Shown here: positions 45,641 through 55,000 of the stretch, piece by piece
Position numbering within the stretch: position 1 is the stretch's first letter
Layout of the letters: each line of letters begins with the position of its first letter
Assembly (NCBI GenBank): GCA_937910695.1
Contig: CALEMW010000219.1
Coordinates: 1-64,000, forward strand
Direction: 5' to 3'
Source of the DNA: an uncultured bacterium
GTDB lineage: Bacteria > Krumholzibacteriota > Krumholzibacteriia > LZORAL124-64-63
DNA: 64,000 nucleotides
The notes under the pieces: model-generated
The model's input: only the letters and a program-made list of their open reading frames with translations
The model's database searches: none
Told to the model about the DNA's origin: nothing
Position numbers and translations under genes: made by a program

Positions 45641-46422
45641 CAGAAGCTCCCGGATACGACGCATGCCGTCGCCGAACGACCCAGCACACGACGCGTTTCC
45701 AGATCCAGCCCCAGTCCCCCCACCTCGATCAGGTGCTCGCCCCCCGCATTGCGTACGGCATCGAATGCCGAAACGGCGCGGTTGAGGATGGCGAAGAGGA
45801 TGGTGAAGTCCCGTCTGTCGTAGGCGCGATTCGCATCGGCTCGCAGGATCTTGTAGTTGTCCTGATAGGTCTCGTTGCGCCAGAACCAGGCGTCGGCCTC
45901 TCCGATCAGGCCGCTTGCAACCTGCTGATCGACATCCGCACGGGCGATCATCTCCTGTCCCAAATTGTAATCGTCGCTGGTCATGAACCGACCCACCGAC
46001 CGCCAATACAATTCGCTGTGGGAGCCTTCGACTCCGGCGAAGAGACCGGCGTATTCCTGGTAATCCTCCTCGGCGTGGCGAGCGATGGTGTGGAGGACCA
46101 GGTAACTGGTCCACACACCGGCTTCGATGCCGCCGAAGAGCAGTGCCTTCTGCCGGTCGCCGTTGTAGAGCTGCCCCAGGCCGGGCAACAGCAGCGACAG
46201 GGCGCCGGCCTTGAAGCGACCACCCAGGTTGTTCGGTCCCTGGTAGGATTCGAGCTGCACTCCTCCCACGTCGCCGCCGCCGACTTCCTGCAGGCTCGGC
46301 AAAGAAGAGGCGCCGGCACCGAGAACCGATGACTCGGCGGCGAGGATATCTCCGGCTGTTCCGGTTGTCGCGCCCAGCACCAGGGCGGCGGCACCGATCA
46401 GGAATCCATATTTCAAGTTCAC
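45640..46422 (-). CDS. DUF5683-like membrane-associated protein, copy 1
   Basis: 260 residues with a signal sequence and the conserved KAGALSLLLPGLGQLYNGDRQKALLFGGIEAGVWTSYLV, the pattern of DUF5683-type proteins (small membrane proteins with a PGLGQxYNG motif). A second half with RADANRAYDRRDFTILFAILNRAVSAFDAVRNAGG resembles the copy-2 neighbour, so the two are diverged tandem paralogues. Function unknown. Its stop is shared with the start of the NHL lipoprotein gene. Confidence 0.68.
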   Translation of the reverse strand: MNLKYGFLIGAAALVLGATTGTAGDILAAESSVLGAGASSLPSLQEVGGGDVGGVQLESYQGPNNLGGRFKAGALSLLLPGLGQLYNGDRQKALLFGGIEAGVWTSYLVLHTIARHAEEDYQEYAGLFAGVEGSHSELYWRSVGRFMTSDDYNLGQEMIARADVDQQVASGLIGEADAWFWRNETYQDNYKILRADANRAYDRRDFTILFAILNRAVSAFDAVRNAGGEHLIEVGGLGLDLETRRVLGRSATACVVSGSF

Positions 46423-46437
46423 CTCGATCTCCCGTCG

Positions 46438-47337
46438 TTAGTAACTGATCGCGACACCGAGACGCGTGCTGGTCAAGCCCCTGGGTTCGGCGATCAGCGC
46501 CACCGGATGTCCGCCGACCTCGAGGGCCGCCACCTGGCCGTCGCTGAACACGCCGCCGAGATAGGCCACCTGGAAGATCGAGAAAATCCGTGTGGCCATG
46601 TTCAGATAGACGAGCTGGTCGCGGCGGTCGAAGGATGCATTGGAATCGGCACGCATGCCGCGGTAGGTAAGACGGTTCCCCGAGACCCGTTGGTCATCCT
46701 TGAGGTAGGACGTCCTGTCTGATCCCCAACTCGACCACACATCCCGATATTCTTCGAAAGAGCGGGGATCGGCGAAGTCGTCCCAGCCGAACACGAACTG
46801 ATCCCATTTTCCCAGGTTCTCGTAGAACTCGCGATAGTCATCGTCGCGAGAGACCCAAAGAGAAAGGTACTCATAATCGTCAGGATGATCTCCCATCGTA
46901 CTGCCGTAATAGTAGGAGCCAGCATAATCGATGGCATTGTTCCCGAATGCATTGGCAAGCTTCGTCTCGCTCCAATGCTCTTCGGCAAAGGCGATGTAGG
47001 CATCGCGCCTCTCTCCGCCCTGGTCGTGATAATGCTTCACGCCGAGCCAGGCGGCGATGTCCACAGCCATCATCGCATAACCGCGCTTGTAGCCCATGGA
47101 GACCTCGCCGAGACCTGGCATGAGGGCCGAGAGCAGGACGGGTTTGAGCAGACCCAGATGATTGACGGTCTCGTAACCGCCGCCTCCGGAACTGCTGCCG
47201 AAATCCGACTGCTGCAACGCCGCCCGCTGCAGGGTCGGTTGCTCGGCGTCGGCACGCTCGAGAAGCCAGCCGGTGTCGGCGGCTGCGGGGGTTCCCGCCG
47301 CAACGAGGATCACCGCCAAAATCATCAGATTCTTCAT
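46438..47337 (-). CDS. DUF5683-like membrane-associated protein, copy 2
   Basis: 299 residues from ATG 47337 (MKNLMILAVILVAAGTPAAA), behind GGAGACG; the longer track ORF runs into the M6 peptidase gene. It keeps LKPVLLSALMPGLGEVSMGYKRGYAMMAVDIAAWLG in place of PGLGQLYNG, and RADSNASFDRRDQLVYLNMATRIFSIFQVAYLGG, closely parallel to copy 1. It lacks the YNG part of the motif. The 15-base gap to copy 1 and 29-base gap to the M6 gene suggest one transcript. Confidence 0.66.
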   Translation of the reverse strand: MKNLMILAVILVAAGTPAAADTGWLLERADAEQPTLQRAALQQSDFGSSSGGGGYETVNHLGLLKPVLLSALMPGLGEVSMGYKRGYAMMAVDIAAWLGVKHYHDQGGERRDAYIAFAEEHWSETKLANAFGNNAIDYAGSYYYGSTMGDHPDDYEYLSLWVSRDDDYREFYENLGKWDQFVFGWDDFADPRSFEEYRDVWSSWGSDRTSYLKDDQRVSGNRLTYRGMRADSNASFDRRDQLVYLNMATRIFSIFQVAYLGGVFSDGQVAALEVGGHPVALIAEPRGLTSTRLGVAISY

Positions 47338-47366
47338 CCGTTCGTCTCCATTCCAGGGGTGGGCTT

Positions 47367-50300
47367 TCAACGCTCCACGGCCAATTGTCGGATCTCGAAG
47401 CGCACGCCGTCGGCATCCGGGATTTCGAAGCGGCACATGTACACGCCCGACGCCAGCGTCGATGGGGTCCAGATCAGTTCGTTCACGGCTCTGGCGACGA
47501 CGGCGTTGGAAATGCTGTCGACCACTTCGCCTTCGATGGTCAGGACTGTCACCCGGGCCGTGCCATCCTTCCCCGCCCAGAAACGGAAATGGACAGAGTC
47601 GTTCCGCCAAGGGTTGGGGTAGACGACCACAAGGTCTCGATCAGCTTCGGCCGGGGCACCGGCAACCACCGAGGGATCGCCTACGGTACCGGTGCGGTTC
47701 ATACCGCCGCCGAGACCCAGCCACTCGCTCGTACCGCCGGCCCGGGTCTCGGTCATGGGCAGATAGGCGCTCAAACGACCGGGGACGCTGGTCTTGCCCA
47801 GACCGATACTCTTACGGCCACCAGGATCGGCCAGCCAGAGCACGCGCCCGACATCACCGGCGGGGCCCACGGCCAGCCCGGAACGGCCGCCGTTGCCCGC
47901 GCCCCAGAGGAACGGCGTGCGATCTTGAAGGTCACCGCTGGCGTCGTAGACCACGAGATGGCCCGCATCGGTGGTGACCCAGACCTCGTTCACGCCGTCG
48001 GCATCGCCGTCAAAGACGACCAGGCCGCCGTCGAGCTTGACCGAGGACGCAAGGGGGAACGTGTTGAGCAGTCGCACCGGCCAGCCGGTCAACGGCAGCA
48101 GGTCGACACTGAAGGCGTGGATGTGGGTGTCGGTCACCACGATCAGATCGTTGCGGCCGTCGCCGTCGAGGTCTGCGACAGCGGGATCGCCGGCCACATT
48201 TCCATGGATGCGATCGGGGCTTTCCACCACCTCAGCGGCTGTTCCTCCGAGGGGCAGGGACAGGAGTCTCGACTCCGTGATTACGATGACGCGATGCCCG
48301 GTTTCATCGGCGATAAAGGCCGTCTGAACACCGGCGAGGGGATCGAGATCGGCGCCTTGCCAGGACCCCGTCGAGGTGACACCCGTTTCGTCGAACACAT
48401 ACCACTCGTCGGTACTGATGGCGAAGACGGCCGGCGTTCCGTCGTCGCGCCGCACCGCCAAAGGCTCGTCGATCAGCGGCATATACGGAGGCATGGACAA
48501 ACCGCCGATGACGACCTCGTCGATGAGTGTTCCCAGGGGACTGATGAAACGGAAATGGCGATCGGCGACCTGGCAGGCCAACTCCGCGCCGTCCGGGAAC
48601 GGCAACGGCACCGGACCCGACAGCAGGGTGTCGCCCAGGTCGAACGACCAGATCGGAAGCCAATCCGCCCCCGTCAACGATGGCGGCAGTGCGGTCAGCA
48701 TACCGTCGCGGGTGCCGACGACGAGCTGCTCGGCGATCCCGTCGCCCTTGGCCACCACCGGCGAACCGGCGACAGCGGCACCGTTGCCCCACCCGGCTCC
48801 GGCGGGAGCACCGCCGGGCGATCTGGCTGCAGGCGTTCCGTCGACATGCCAGGCGAAAAGCCAAGGCTGTTGATCATCGCCGGAGCCCTCTGACGCCCTC
48901 TCTGAGGCGGCGATCAAGACCGGTGCCCCGTTCAAGGTGAAGGGAGTGATCGTCGCGGTGTCGAGTGTGCGTGGCCCCACGCTTTCGGGCAGGTCGGCGA
49001 ACGATGGCAGCGCCCAGGGGCTTCCCTCATGAAGCGGCGTTACGCGACCCTGGAATGTCATCGTCGCGAACGGTCCGGAGATGTCGTGGATCCCGGCGCC
49101 GGTCCAGCTCAGGTCCCAGGCCCGGGTCGAAGGTCTGCCCTCGACCGAGATGTGGTCCGAGGTGGCCGCGATCTCGCCGCTTCCGGCGTGGAAAGGATCG
49201 GTGTCCCAGCCGAAGAAGCCGAGCACGTAGGCCTCGTACACGCCCACATCCTGGATGCCGTCGGCTTCGAGCAGCCGCAGTCCCATGCCGTCGTTGTTGA
49301 TGGTGTTGCCTGGCAGTCCGCGGTCGATGCGGTCTTGGTCCACATGCCAGGCCAACAGGCCGCCGGCGGGCAGGAAGAAGTCGTACATGCCGGTGTTGCG
49401 CCAGTTGGTGCCGCCGGGTGTCTCGGGATCTCCGCCCATGTAGAGAAGGACGCCCGTCCCCTGATCGCGAACGAATCCGACCCCTGTAACATCGGGGAGA
49501 TCGGCCCCGGACAACGGGACCCAGCGGTTCTCCAGCAGGAAGAACTCCCGCGGCGAAGAGCCGGCGATGATGGCTTGGGGATAGCCGGCCGAGAAATCGT
49601 AGGCAGCGTCTCCGTACCACGTGTAGTAGTCGTTGAGTTCGACCTGAACAGCCGGCAAGTGGATTTCACGCTCGTCGCCGGTCAGTTCGTCGACCCGCAG
49701 CCAACCCAGATACCAGCGGCACCAGGCGCTGAGGCTCGGCGGCAGAATGCCCAGCACGTTTTCGACGCGGTCGGCTTCACCGTCGTCGTCCTCGTCGATG
49801 CCGATGGCGGCCACGAGGTTCGGCCCCGAATCCATCAGGTCCCAGATGCCCACCGCAGGCAGGCCCGTAGACGTGTCGTAGACGTCGGGCAGGCCCAGCG
49901 CGTGTCCGAACTCGTGGTACAACGCACCTGCGATGCCGCCGATGTAGTCGTCCTGGGACGTCGTCTCCGGAATGATCGAACACTCGGAGAGGAAACCCGG
50001 CAGTCCCGAGTCCGCATCGACGGAGGTCAGCGCCACAGGCTCGCCGAGGGATACGAAAAAGGTCGGAATGTCGTTGGGCGAGTCGCGGTTCACATCGCTC
50101 TGCCAGTCGGCGCCGGCGTGTACGAAGATGACGTAGGTCAGAGGATCGTCGTCGTCGAAATCCGCCAGGCTCACGTCGCCGTCGGCCTGGGTGCCTTCGT
50201 CGGCGGCCACGATCATGTCCTGAACCAGGGTTTCGAGCAGCGGAATCGTCCAGCCGCCGTCGGCGCCCGGACCGTAGTCGGCGATATCGCTCAAGGTGTA

Positions 50301-50879
50301 GGCGTCCAGATCACCGGCGGGCAGAACCCGGCCCTCGATGCGGAGTTTCCCGTCGGACTGGACGTGGTAGTACTCCGAAAGACCGGCGAGGTGCGCCATG
50401 TAATAGTCACGGTCGTGGGGCGGCGGATCGAAAAGGATCTCCGGATCGGCTTCGAGCAGGAACCCGCCGTCGGTCGTCACGCTGGTCAGATCGCCGGAGC
50501 GGTCCGCGGCGAAGTCGATGCGCACGATCAGCACCCGCAGGGTGTCGACGTGGACGATGGCCTTGTCCACGGTCGAACCGAAGCGGCGCGCCGGGCCGAG
50601 CCCCTGCACGGCGAGGCGCTCCCGCGCCAACCGCGAGACATGCTGCGGCCCGAGCAGGGCATGGATTTCATGGGTGCGTTCGGCCACGCCCCTGGCGCGC
50701 GCCAGTAGGGCGGCGCCCGCGGCGGTGGATTCAGCGGCCGGGGCGACCGGTCTCAGGGTTTGGGTCTTGTCCAGAGTCCGTCCCGACCGCCAGCGGCTCA
50801 GGTCATCGGCGCCCCAGGCGGCGGCGGCGAGCGTCAACATGCAGACAACGGCAAGGGCTGCCTTCATCATCTTGGTCAC
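47367..50879 (-). CDS. Secreted M6-family metallopeptidase with C-terminal sorting-type domain
   Basis: 1170 residues from GTG 50879 (GGAG six bases before it; ATG 50870 is the alternative), with signal MMKAALAVVCMLTLAAAAWG. The zinc site is LYHEFGHALGLPDVYD (His322, Glu323, His326; Asp332 next), typical of immune-inhibitor-A/M6 peptidases, with VGIWDLMDSG following. The middle has several Ig- or propeller-like segments with FG-GAP-like Asp motifs. The C-terminus (VVVYPNPWRND...GEVVDSIS...NELIWTPSTLASGVYMCRFE) has the YPNP-to-GVY pattern of type IX sorting or FlgD-like Ig domains. It would be exported and anchored or released through the PorU/PorV pair encoded just upstream. Confidence 0.85.
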   Translation of the reverse strand: MTKMMKAALAVVCMLTLAAAAWGADDLSRWRSGRTLDKTQTLRPVAPAAESTAAGAALLARARGVAERTHEIHALLGPQHVSRLARERLAVQGLGPARRFGSTVDKAIVHVDTLRVLIVRIDFAADRSGDLTSVTTDGGFLLEADPEILFDPPPHDRDYYMAHLAGLSEYYHVQSDGKLRIEGRVLPAGDLDAYTLSDIADYGPGADGGWTIPLLETLVQDMIVAADEGTQADGDVSLADFDDDDPLTYVIFVHAGADWQSDVNRDSPNDIPTFFVSLGEPVALTSVDADSGLPGFLSECSIIPETTSQDDYIGGIAGALYHEFGHALGLPDVYDTSTGLPAVGIWDLMDSGPNLVAAIGIDEDDDGEADRVENVLGILPPSLSAWCRWYLGWLRVDELTGDEREIHLPAVQVELNDYYTWYGDAAYDFSAGYPQAIIAGSSPREFFLLENRWVPLSGADLPDVTGVGFVRDQGTGVLLYMGGDPETPGGTNWRNTGMYDFFLPAGGLLAWHVDQDRIDRGLPGNTINNDGMGLRLLEADGIQDVGVYEAYVLGFFGWDTDPFHAGSGEIAATSDHISVEGRPSTRAWDLSWTGAGIHDISGPFATMTFQGRVTPLHEGSPWALPSFADLPESVGPRTLDTATITPFTLNGAPVLIAASERASEGSGDDQQPWLFAWHVDGTPAARSPGGAPAGAGWGNGAAVAGSPVVAKGDGIAEQLVVGTRDGMLTALPPSLTGADWLPIWSFDLGDTLLSGPVPLPFPDGAELACQVADRHFRFISPLGTLIDEVVIGGLSMPPYMPLIDEPLAVRRDDGTPAVFAISTDEWYVFDETGVTSTGSWQGADLDPLAGVQTAFIADETGHRVIVITESRLLSLPLGGTAAEVVESPDRIHGNVAGDPAVADLDGDGRNDLIVVTDTHIHAFSVDLLPLTGWPVRLLNTFPLASSVKLDGGLVVFDGDADGVNEVWVTTDAGHLVVYDASGDLQDRTPFLWGAGNGGRSGLAVGPAGDVGRVLWLADPGGRKSIGLGKTSVPGRLSAYLPMTETRAGGTSEWLGLGGGMNRTGTVGDPSVVAGAPAEADRDLVVVYPNPWRNDSVHFRFWAGKDGTARVTVLTIEGEVVDSISNAVVARAVNELIWTPSTLASGVYMCRFEIPDADGVRFEIRQLAVER

Positions 50880-50934
50880 GCGTTTCTCCGATCCCAGGGG
50901 CGGGGAGCGAGCCATGCCCGCTCCCCTATGGGTT

Positions 50935-51960
50935 CTAGAAGTCGTAGCCGAAGGAGATCCGGTTCACATCGGACAAGCCTTGGGCCTGGGGAACCGAGGC
51001 ATAGCTGAACTCGATGTTCTGGCCGACCCACTTGCCGAGCTGGAGGCCGAACCCGAAGGTCGGTCCGTCGATCTCGCCGGTGCCCTTCTTGTAGCCGAAG
51101 CGGACGAACAGCGAGCCGTCGTACTCCCATTCCACGCCGCCGCCGAACTCGGCCTCATCGAAGTCCAGGCCGATACCGTAGTCCTGGCTGCCGTTGTCCC
51201 AGGACAGCAGCGGGGTCAGCACGTCGGAGACGAACAGAAGAGACATGACGTCGCTGGCGTAGATGCTGCGCGCGATGCCCACGGTGAACTTGCGCGGCAA
51301 CGGGTCGCTCTGGTCGGCGTCCACATGCGTGATGTTGGGGCCGAGATTGCTGATGGCCACACCGATGTTCGACTTCAGCGACGGCACCTTGATCAGCAAG
51401 CCCGCATCCACCGCGAAGGTGCTGCCCGAGCCGCCGCGGCCGTCCTGGGTCACGTCGTCGGGAGCAAGGTTGTCACGGAAGAACTTCACACCCATGCCCA
51501 GACCCATGTTCGGTGAAATGCGGGTGCCGTAGGTCAGGCCCGCGGCCCACATGTTCGATGTGAAAAGCTTGCCCTCAGCTCCGGAGTCGTCCGTAGCCTG
51601 CTGCTCGCCCATCGACAGATAGGTCAGGTTGAAGCCCACCGACCCGCCCCAGGCCCGCGTCGCATAGCCGGCCCAGTACAGGGCGATGTCGTCGGCCAGA
51701 TCGGGCACGAGCTTCGACTGCATGATGTGCAGGCGCTTGTCGCTGATGTCGGTGGCGAAGGCGAAGGCGCCGGGATTCCACCACATGGCCGTCACGTCCT
51801 GGGACAGGGCCGTACCGGCCTCTCCCAAGGCGTTGTAGCGGGCGCCGATCGGGAACTCCAGCGCAATGGCGCCGGCTCCCGACACAGCCAGGGCGGTGCC
51901 GCTCAGTCCGAGCAAGGCGACGGCCGCCAACATCAGGGTCAACATCGATGTCCTCAACAT
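50935..51960 (-). CDS. PorV/PorQ-type outer-membrane barrel protein
   Basis: 341 residues with signal MLRTSMLTLMLAAVALLGLSGTALA. The N-terminal mature stretch ALEFPIGARYNALGEAGTALSQDVTAMWWNPGAFA is the hallmark of the PorV/PorQ family (FadL-like 14-strand barrels); the C-terminus NRISFGYDF is a typical last strand ending in Phe. In Bacteroidota PorV carries T9SS cargo from the translocon to the PorU sortase. The next gene upstream encodes a C25 peptidase like PorU, which strengthens this reading. The PorV/PorQ family also has members in phyla without a proven T9SS. Confidence 0.82.
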   Translation of the reverse strand: MLRTSMLTLMLAAVALLGLSGTALAVSGAGAIALEFPIGARYNALGEAGTALSQDVTAMWWNPGAFAFATDISDKRLHIMQSKLVPDLADDIALYWAGYATRAWGGSVGFNLTYLSMGEQQATDDSGAEGKLFTSNMWAAGLTYGTRISPNMGLGMGVKFFRDNLAPDDVTQDGRGGSGSTFAVDAGLLIKVPSLKSNIGVAISNLGPNITHVDADQSDPLPRKFTVGIARSIYASDVMSLLFVSDVLTPLLSWDNGSQDYGIGLDFDEAEFGGGVEWEYDGSLFVRFGYKKGTGEIDGPTFGFGLQLGKWVGQNIEFSYASVPQAQGLSDVNRISFGYDF

Positions 51961-52043
51961 GGTGAACCTCCAGTCCGTCTTCTGTTCGAGGCGTCGAAGC
52001 GCCCCAGTCTTGTGTCATCTCAAATCCAGCGGGCCGGAGCCCG

Positions 52044-55000
52044 TCACTTCATCATCACAAGCTGCCCGCTCACGACCACTGCGTGGCCGTCACCGTCGGG
52101 CAGGGTTCCTCTCAGCACGTACAGGTACACGCCGTTGGCTATTTCGTCGCCCTGATCGTCGCGGCCGTCCCAGTGCAGGATCTGGGGACCGGCGTCAGGG
52201 TAGTACTCCCTCTCCGCGATGACGCGGTGGCCCGACAGCGTGTACAGGGTCCAGGTCACGGTCATCGGATCGCTGATCTCGAACAGCAGCCGGGTCGGAC
52301 CGACCGTCGGGTTAGGAAACACGGTCACGTCTTCGATGCCCGAGGCCGAGTCGGCCACCAGCATGAACGAGAGCGTGTCGCTGCCCACGTTGCCCAGCAC
52401 ATCGCTGGCGTACATGGCGACTTCGTGCCGTCCGATCTCGAGGTCGTTGGGCAGCGGGTAGGACACGCGGCCCGTCGTATAGCTGCCGGGATCGAAAGCG
52501 AAGGTATCGGAGACGTTGACCAGCCGGCCGTCGCCGTCGAACTCCAGCTGCACGCTGTTGAGCGGATTGCTGCCGACGATGCTGATGCCGCTGGTGTCGG
52601 CCAGGGCCGCCGTGAGCACGGTACCCGCCTTGACCCGGTAGCGATCGCCGGTGAAGCCGAGGTCGATGGCCGGGCCAACCGCGTCGTCGATGACGCCGGT
52701 CGCGGCCTGGGCCACCCACAGAGTTTCCGCGGCGACACGATCGCCGTCGTCGTCGTTGACGATCAGGCGCACCTTGCCGTGCTCGCCGTAGCGCAGCTGC
52801 AGAGGAACCTTGAAGGGAACTCGCAGAGTGTCCGAGTCGACGGGGCCTGTGCCGTGGAAGACGGCAGCGCCGGGACGCCACCAGCGCAACGTCGTGCTGG
52901 CTCCTGCATAGGCGCTCCTGTCATCACGAGACTCCTGCACCAGGAGGTCGTAGGACATTCCCGGCGACACCGACAGGCCATGATCCGAAAGAACGAGGCT
53001 TGCAACTTCGCGACGCCCGCCGCGGAGTGAATCGGCTGATGAAGCGTGGAACTCGGGGCCACCCACGGCGTGAGGCAGGAGTGTCGCCGGATCGCCGTGG
53101 AACAGATAGCGGAGGGCGTTGGACAAATTGAAGTCGTAGGAATTCGCACCGATCCAGACCTTTGCCTCCCATAGCGCCCGTGCAGGAGTCACGGTGGGAT
53201 CGACGAGTCTATCGGGAAACAGAGCCGCATAGAATCGGTCCGACAGCATGTTGTTGGCTGATATGTAGCTGACCTGCGAGGCCGCAATAGCCGCGATGGC
53301 GGCACCCTCCTGCTGCGCCGTCCACGTTTCGGCCATGCTCTGTTTGGTGACCTGATCAAAGATCCCCACGTCGCAGCTAAAGGCCAGAAACAGGCCGCGC
53401 TTCATCCCGTTGGACAGACCGTAGATGTCTTCGGTGAGGAAGAGTTGTTCGTCGGCCAGAGTGTTGTCGGCGCCATGACCGATATAGTGGAACATGGTCA
53501 GGCCATCGTTCCATTCAGCCCTGGCCCGCTGGCGTGCCGCCGGCTTGTAGTTCACACCGGCCGGCTTCTCATAGTCCACCAAGTACACCTTGTGCACATC
53601 GAGGGTCAGGGGCACGTAGGTGTCGATGAGTTCCTCGGCCTGCCGTGTATGAGCCGTCTCAAAGAAATTCTCATCCGACGAGGGCTGTTTCATGTCGTCG
53701 GCGGCCATGACGATCCGGTTGCGCCAAGTGCCTGCTTCAGGTTGTGCCCCATAGGAGATGATCTCTGCAACCCGACGATTTGCCTCGGCGGCATTCTGCA
53801 CCGTCAAACGTCCCGACATGAGATCGGGTGTGTCGAAGGTGTAGAACTGGCCGGGATCATCGAACCCGACCAGAACATCGTCGGTAGCGTAGGGCAGATT
53901 GGTGTGGCTTCCCGGATACATGAGCGCGGGAAAAGCATTCCAGACCCACGTCGGCAGCAGATCGCCGAAAATGTTGCGATGATTCCTGTAATCCCGCGAA
54001 GCATCTCCGAGCAAACACACCTGTGCGAAGCGACCGTCGCTGCCGTTCCAGACCCATTTCAGGAAGTTGCGCAGAGCCATGGGATCGCGAACGCCGCCAC
54101 CGAAGGCGTCGAAGACATCGGCGACATCCACCACCGCCACGGACGGCGAAGCGATTCCCGGCAGCGACGTGGCGCGGTACGCGCCCAGAACTCGGGCCGC
54201 GGCCGAAAACTCGGTGGCGTGGATGATCACATAGTCCAGATCGCGGTCCAGGGATCGCAGGACGCCGGGAGTTCTCAAGGTCCGTGCAGGGGGCGTCATA
54301 AGATCGGACTCGGCGAAAGCAATGAAGTGCCTGTCGCTGTCGGGGGCCCGGACGAGTCCCAACGTCGTGCCCGACGCATCGGTCGCACCGGCCAGTCGAA
54401 CCGGCTGCAGAGCATCGCTGACGTCCCACACCGTGGTGACGCCGTTCGTCGCGAGACGCAGATCCACATCGGTATCGGCAGCGGTCACCTGCTCGCCCCA
54501 GTGCACGAAGGACGTCTGGCCGTCGGTCTCGAGACGGGCACCGTAGAGCAGGTCGATGGAATCGAGCATGAGGATGGGCGTGTTAGTCGTATTGGTGCGT
54601 TCGATGACAAGGCTGTTCTGACCGTTGCGGAGGCTGTTGCTCCAACCGGCGACGTGAACGTGCAGACTGTCAGCTTCCTGTCGACCGGTCCAGGACAGCA
54701 CCGCCGCGTTGGCCTCGTCGGTGTTAAGATGCGCCGAAGCCGTGTTGAGCAGCAGGCTCTGCGAGTAGTTCATGACCTGGGTGCGCAGTTCGACCGAGAA
54801 GAATGCAGGCTGTCCGGCCACCGCAGCGGCATCGGAGAAGTCGATGGTCCTGTCGTAGACCAGACTCGCACTCCACGCCCATGAGTCCAGCAGGCGCCCA
54901 TGGGCCTCGACTACCTGTTCCTCGAGGTGCCGCCGCTTCATGTGTGTGGTTTCGGGAGTCACGCCACGCGGCGTCGCCGCCGACGTCGCCAGACGCAGAG

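Noticed and set aside
49029-50708. 559-aa plus-strand ORF opposite the M6 peptidase
   Set aside because: Antisense shadow; the peptidase frame has signal peptide, zinc motif and C-terminal domain.
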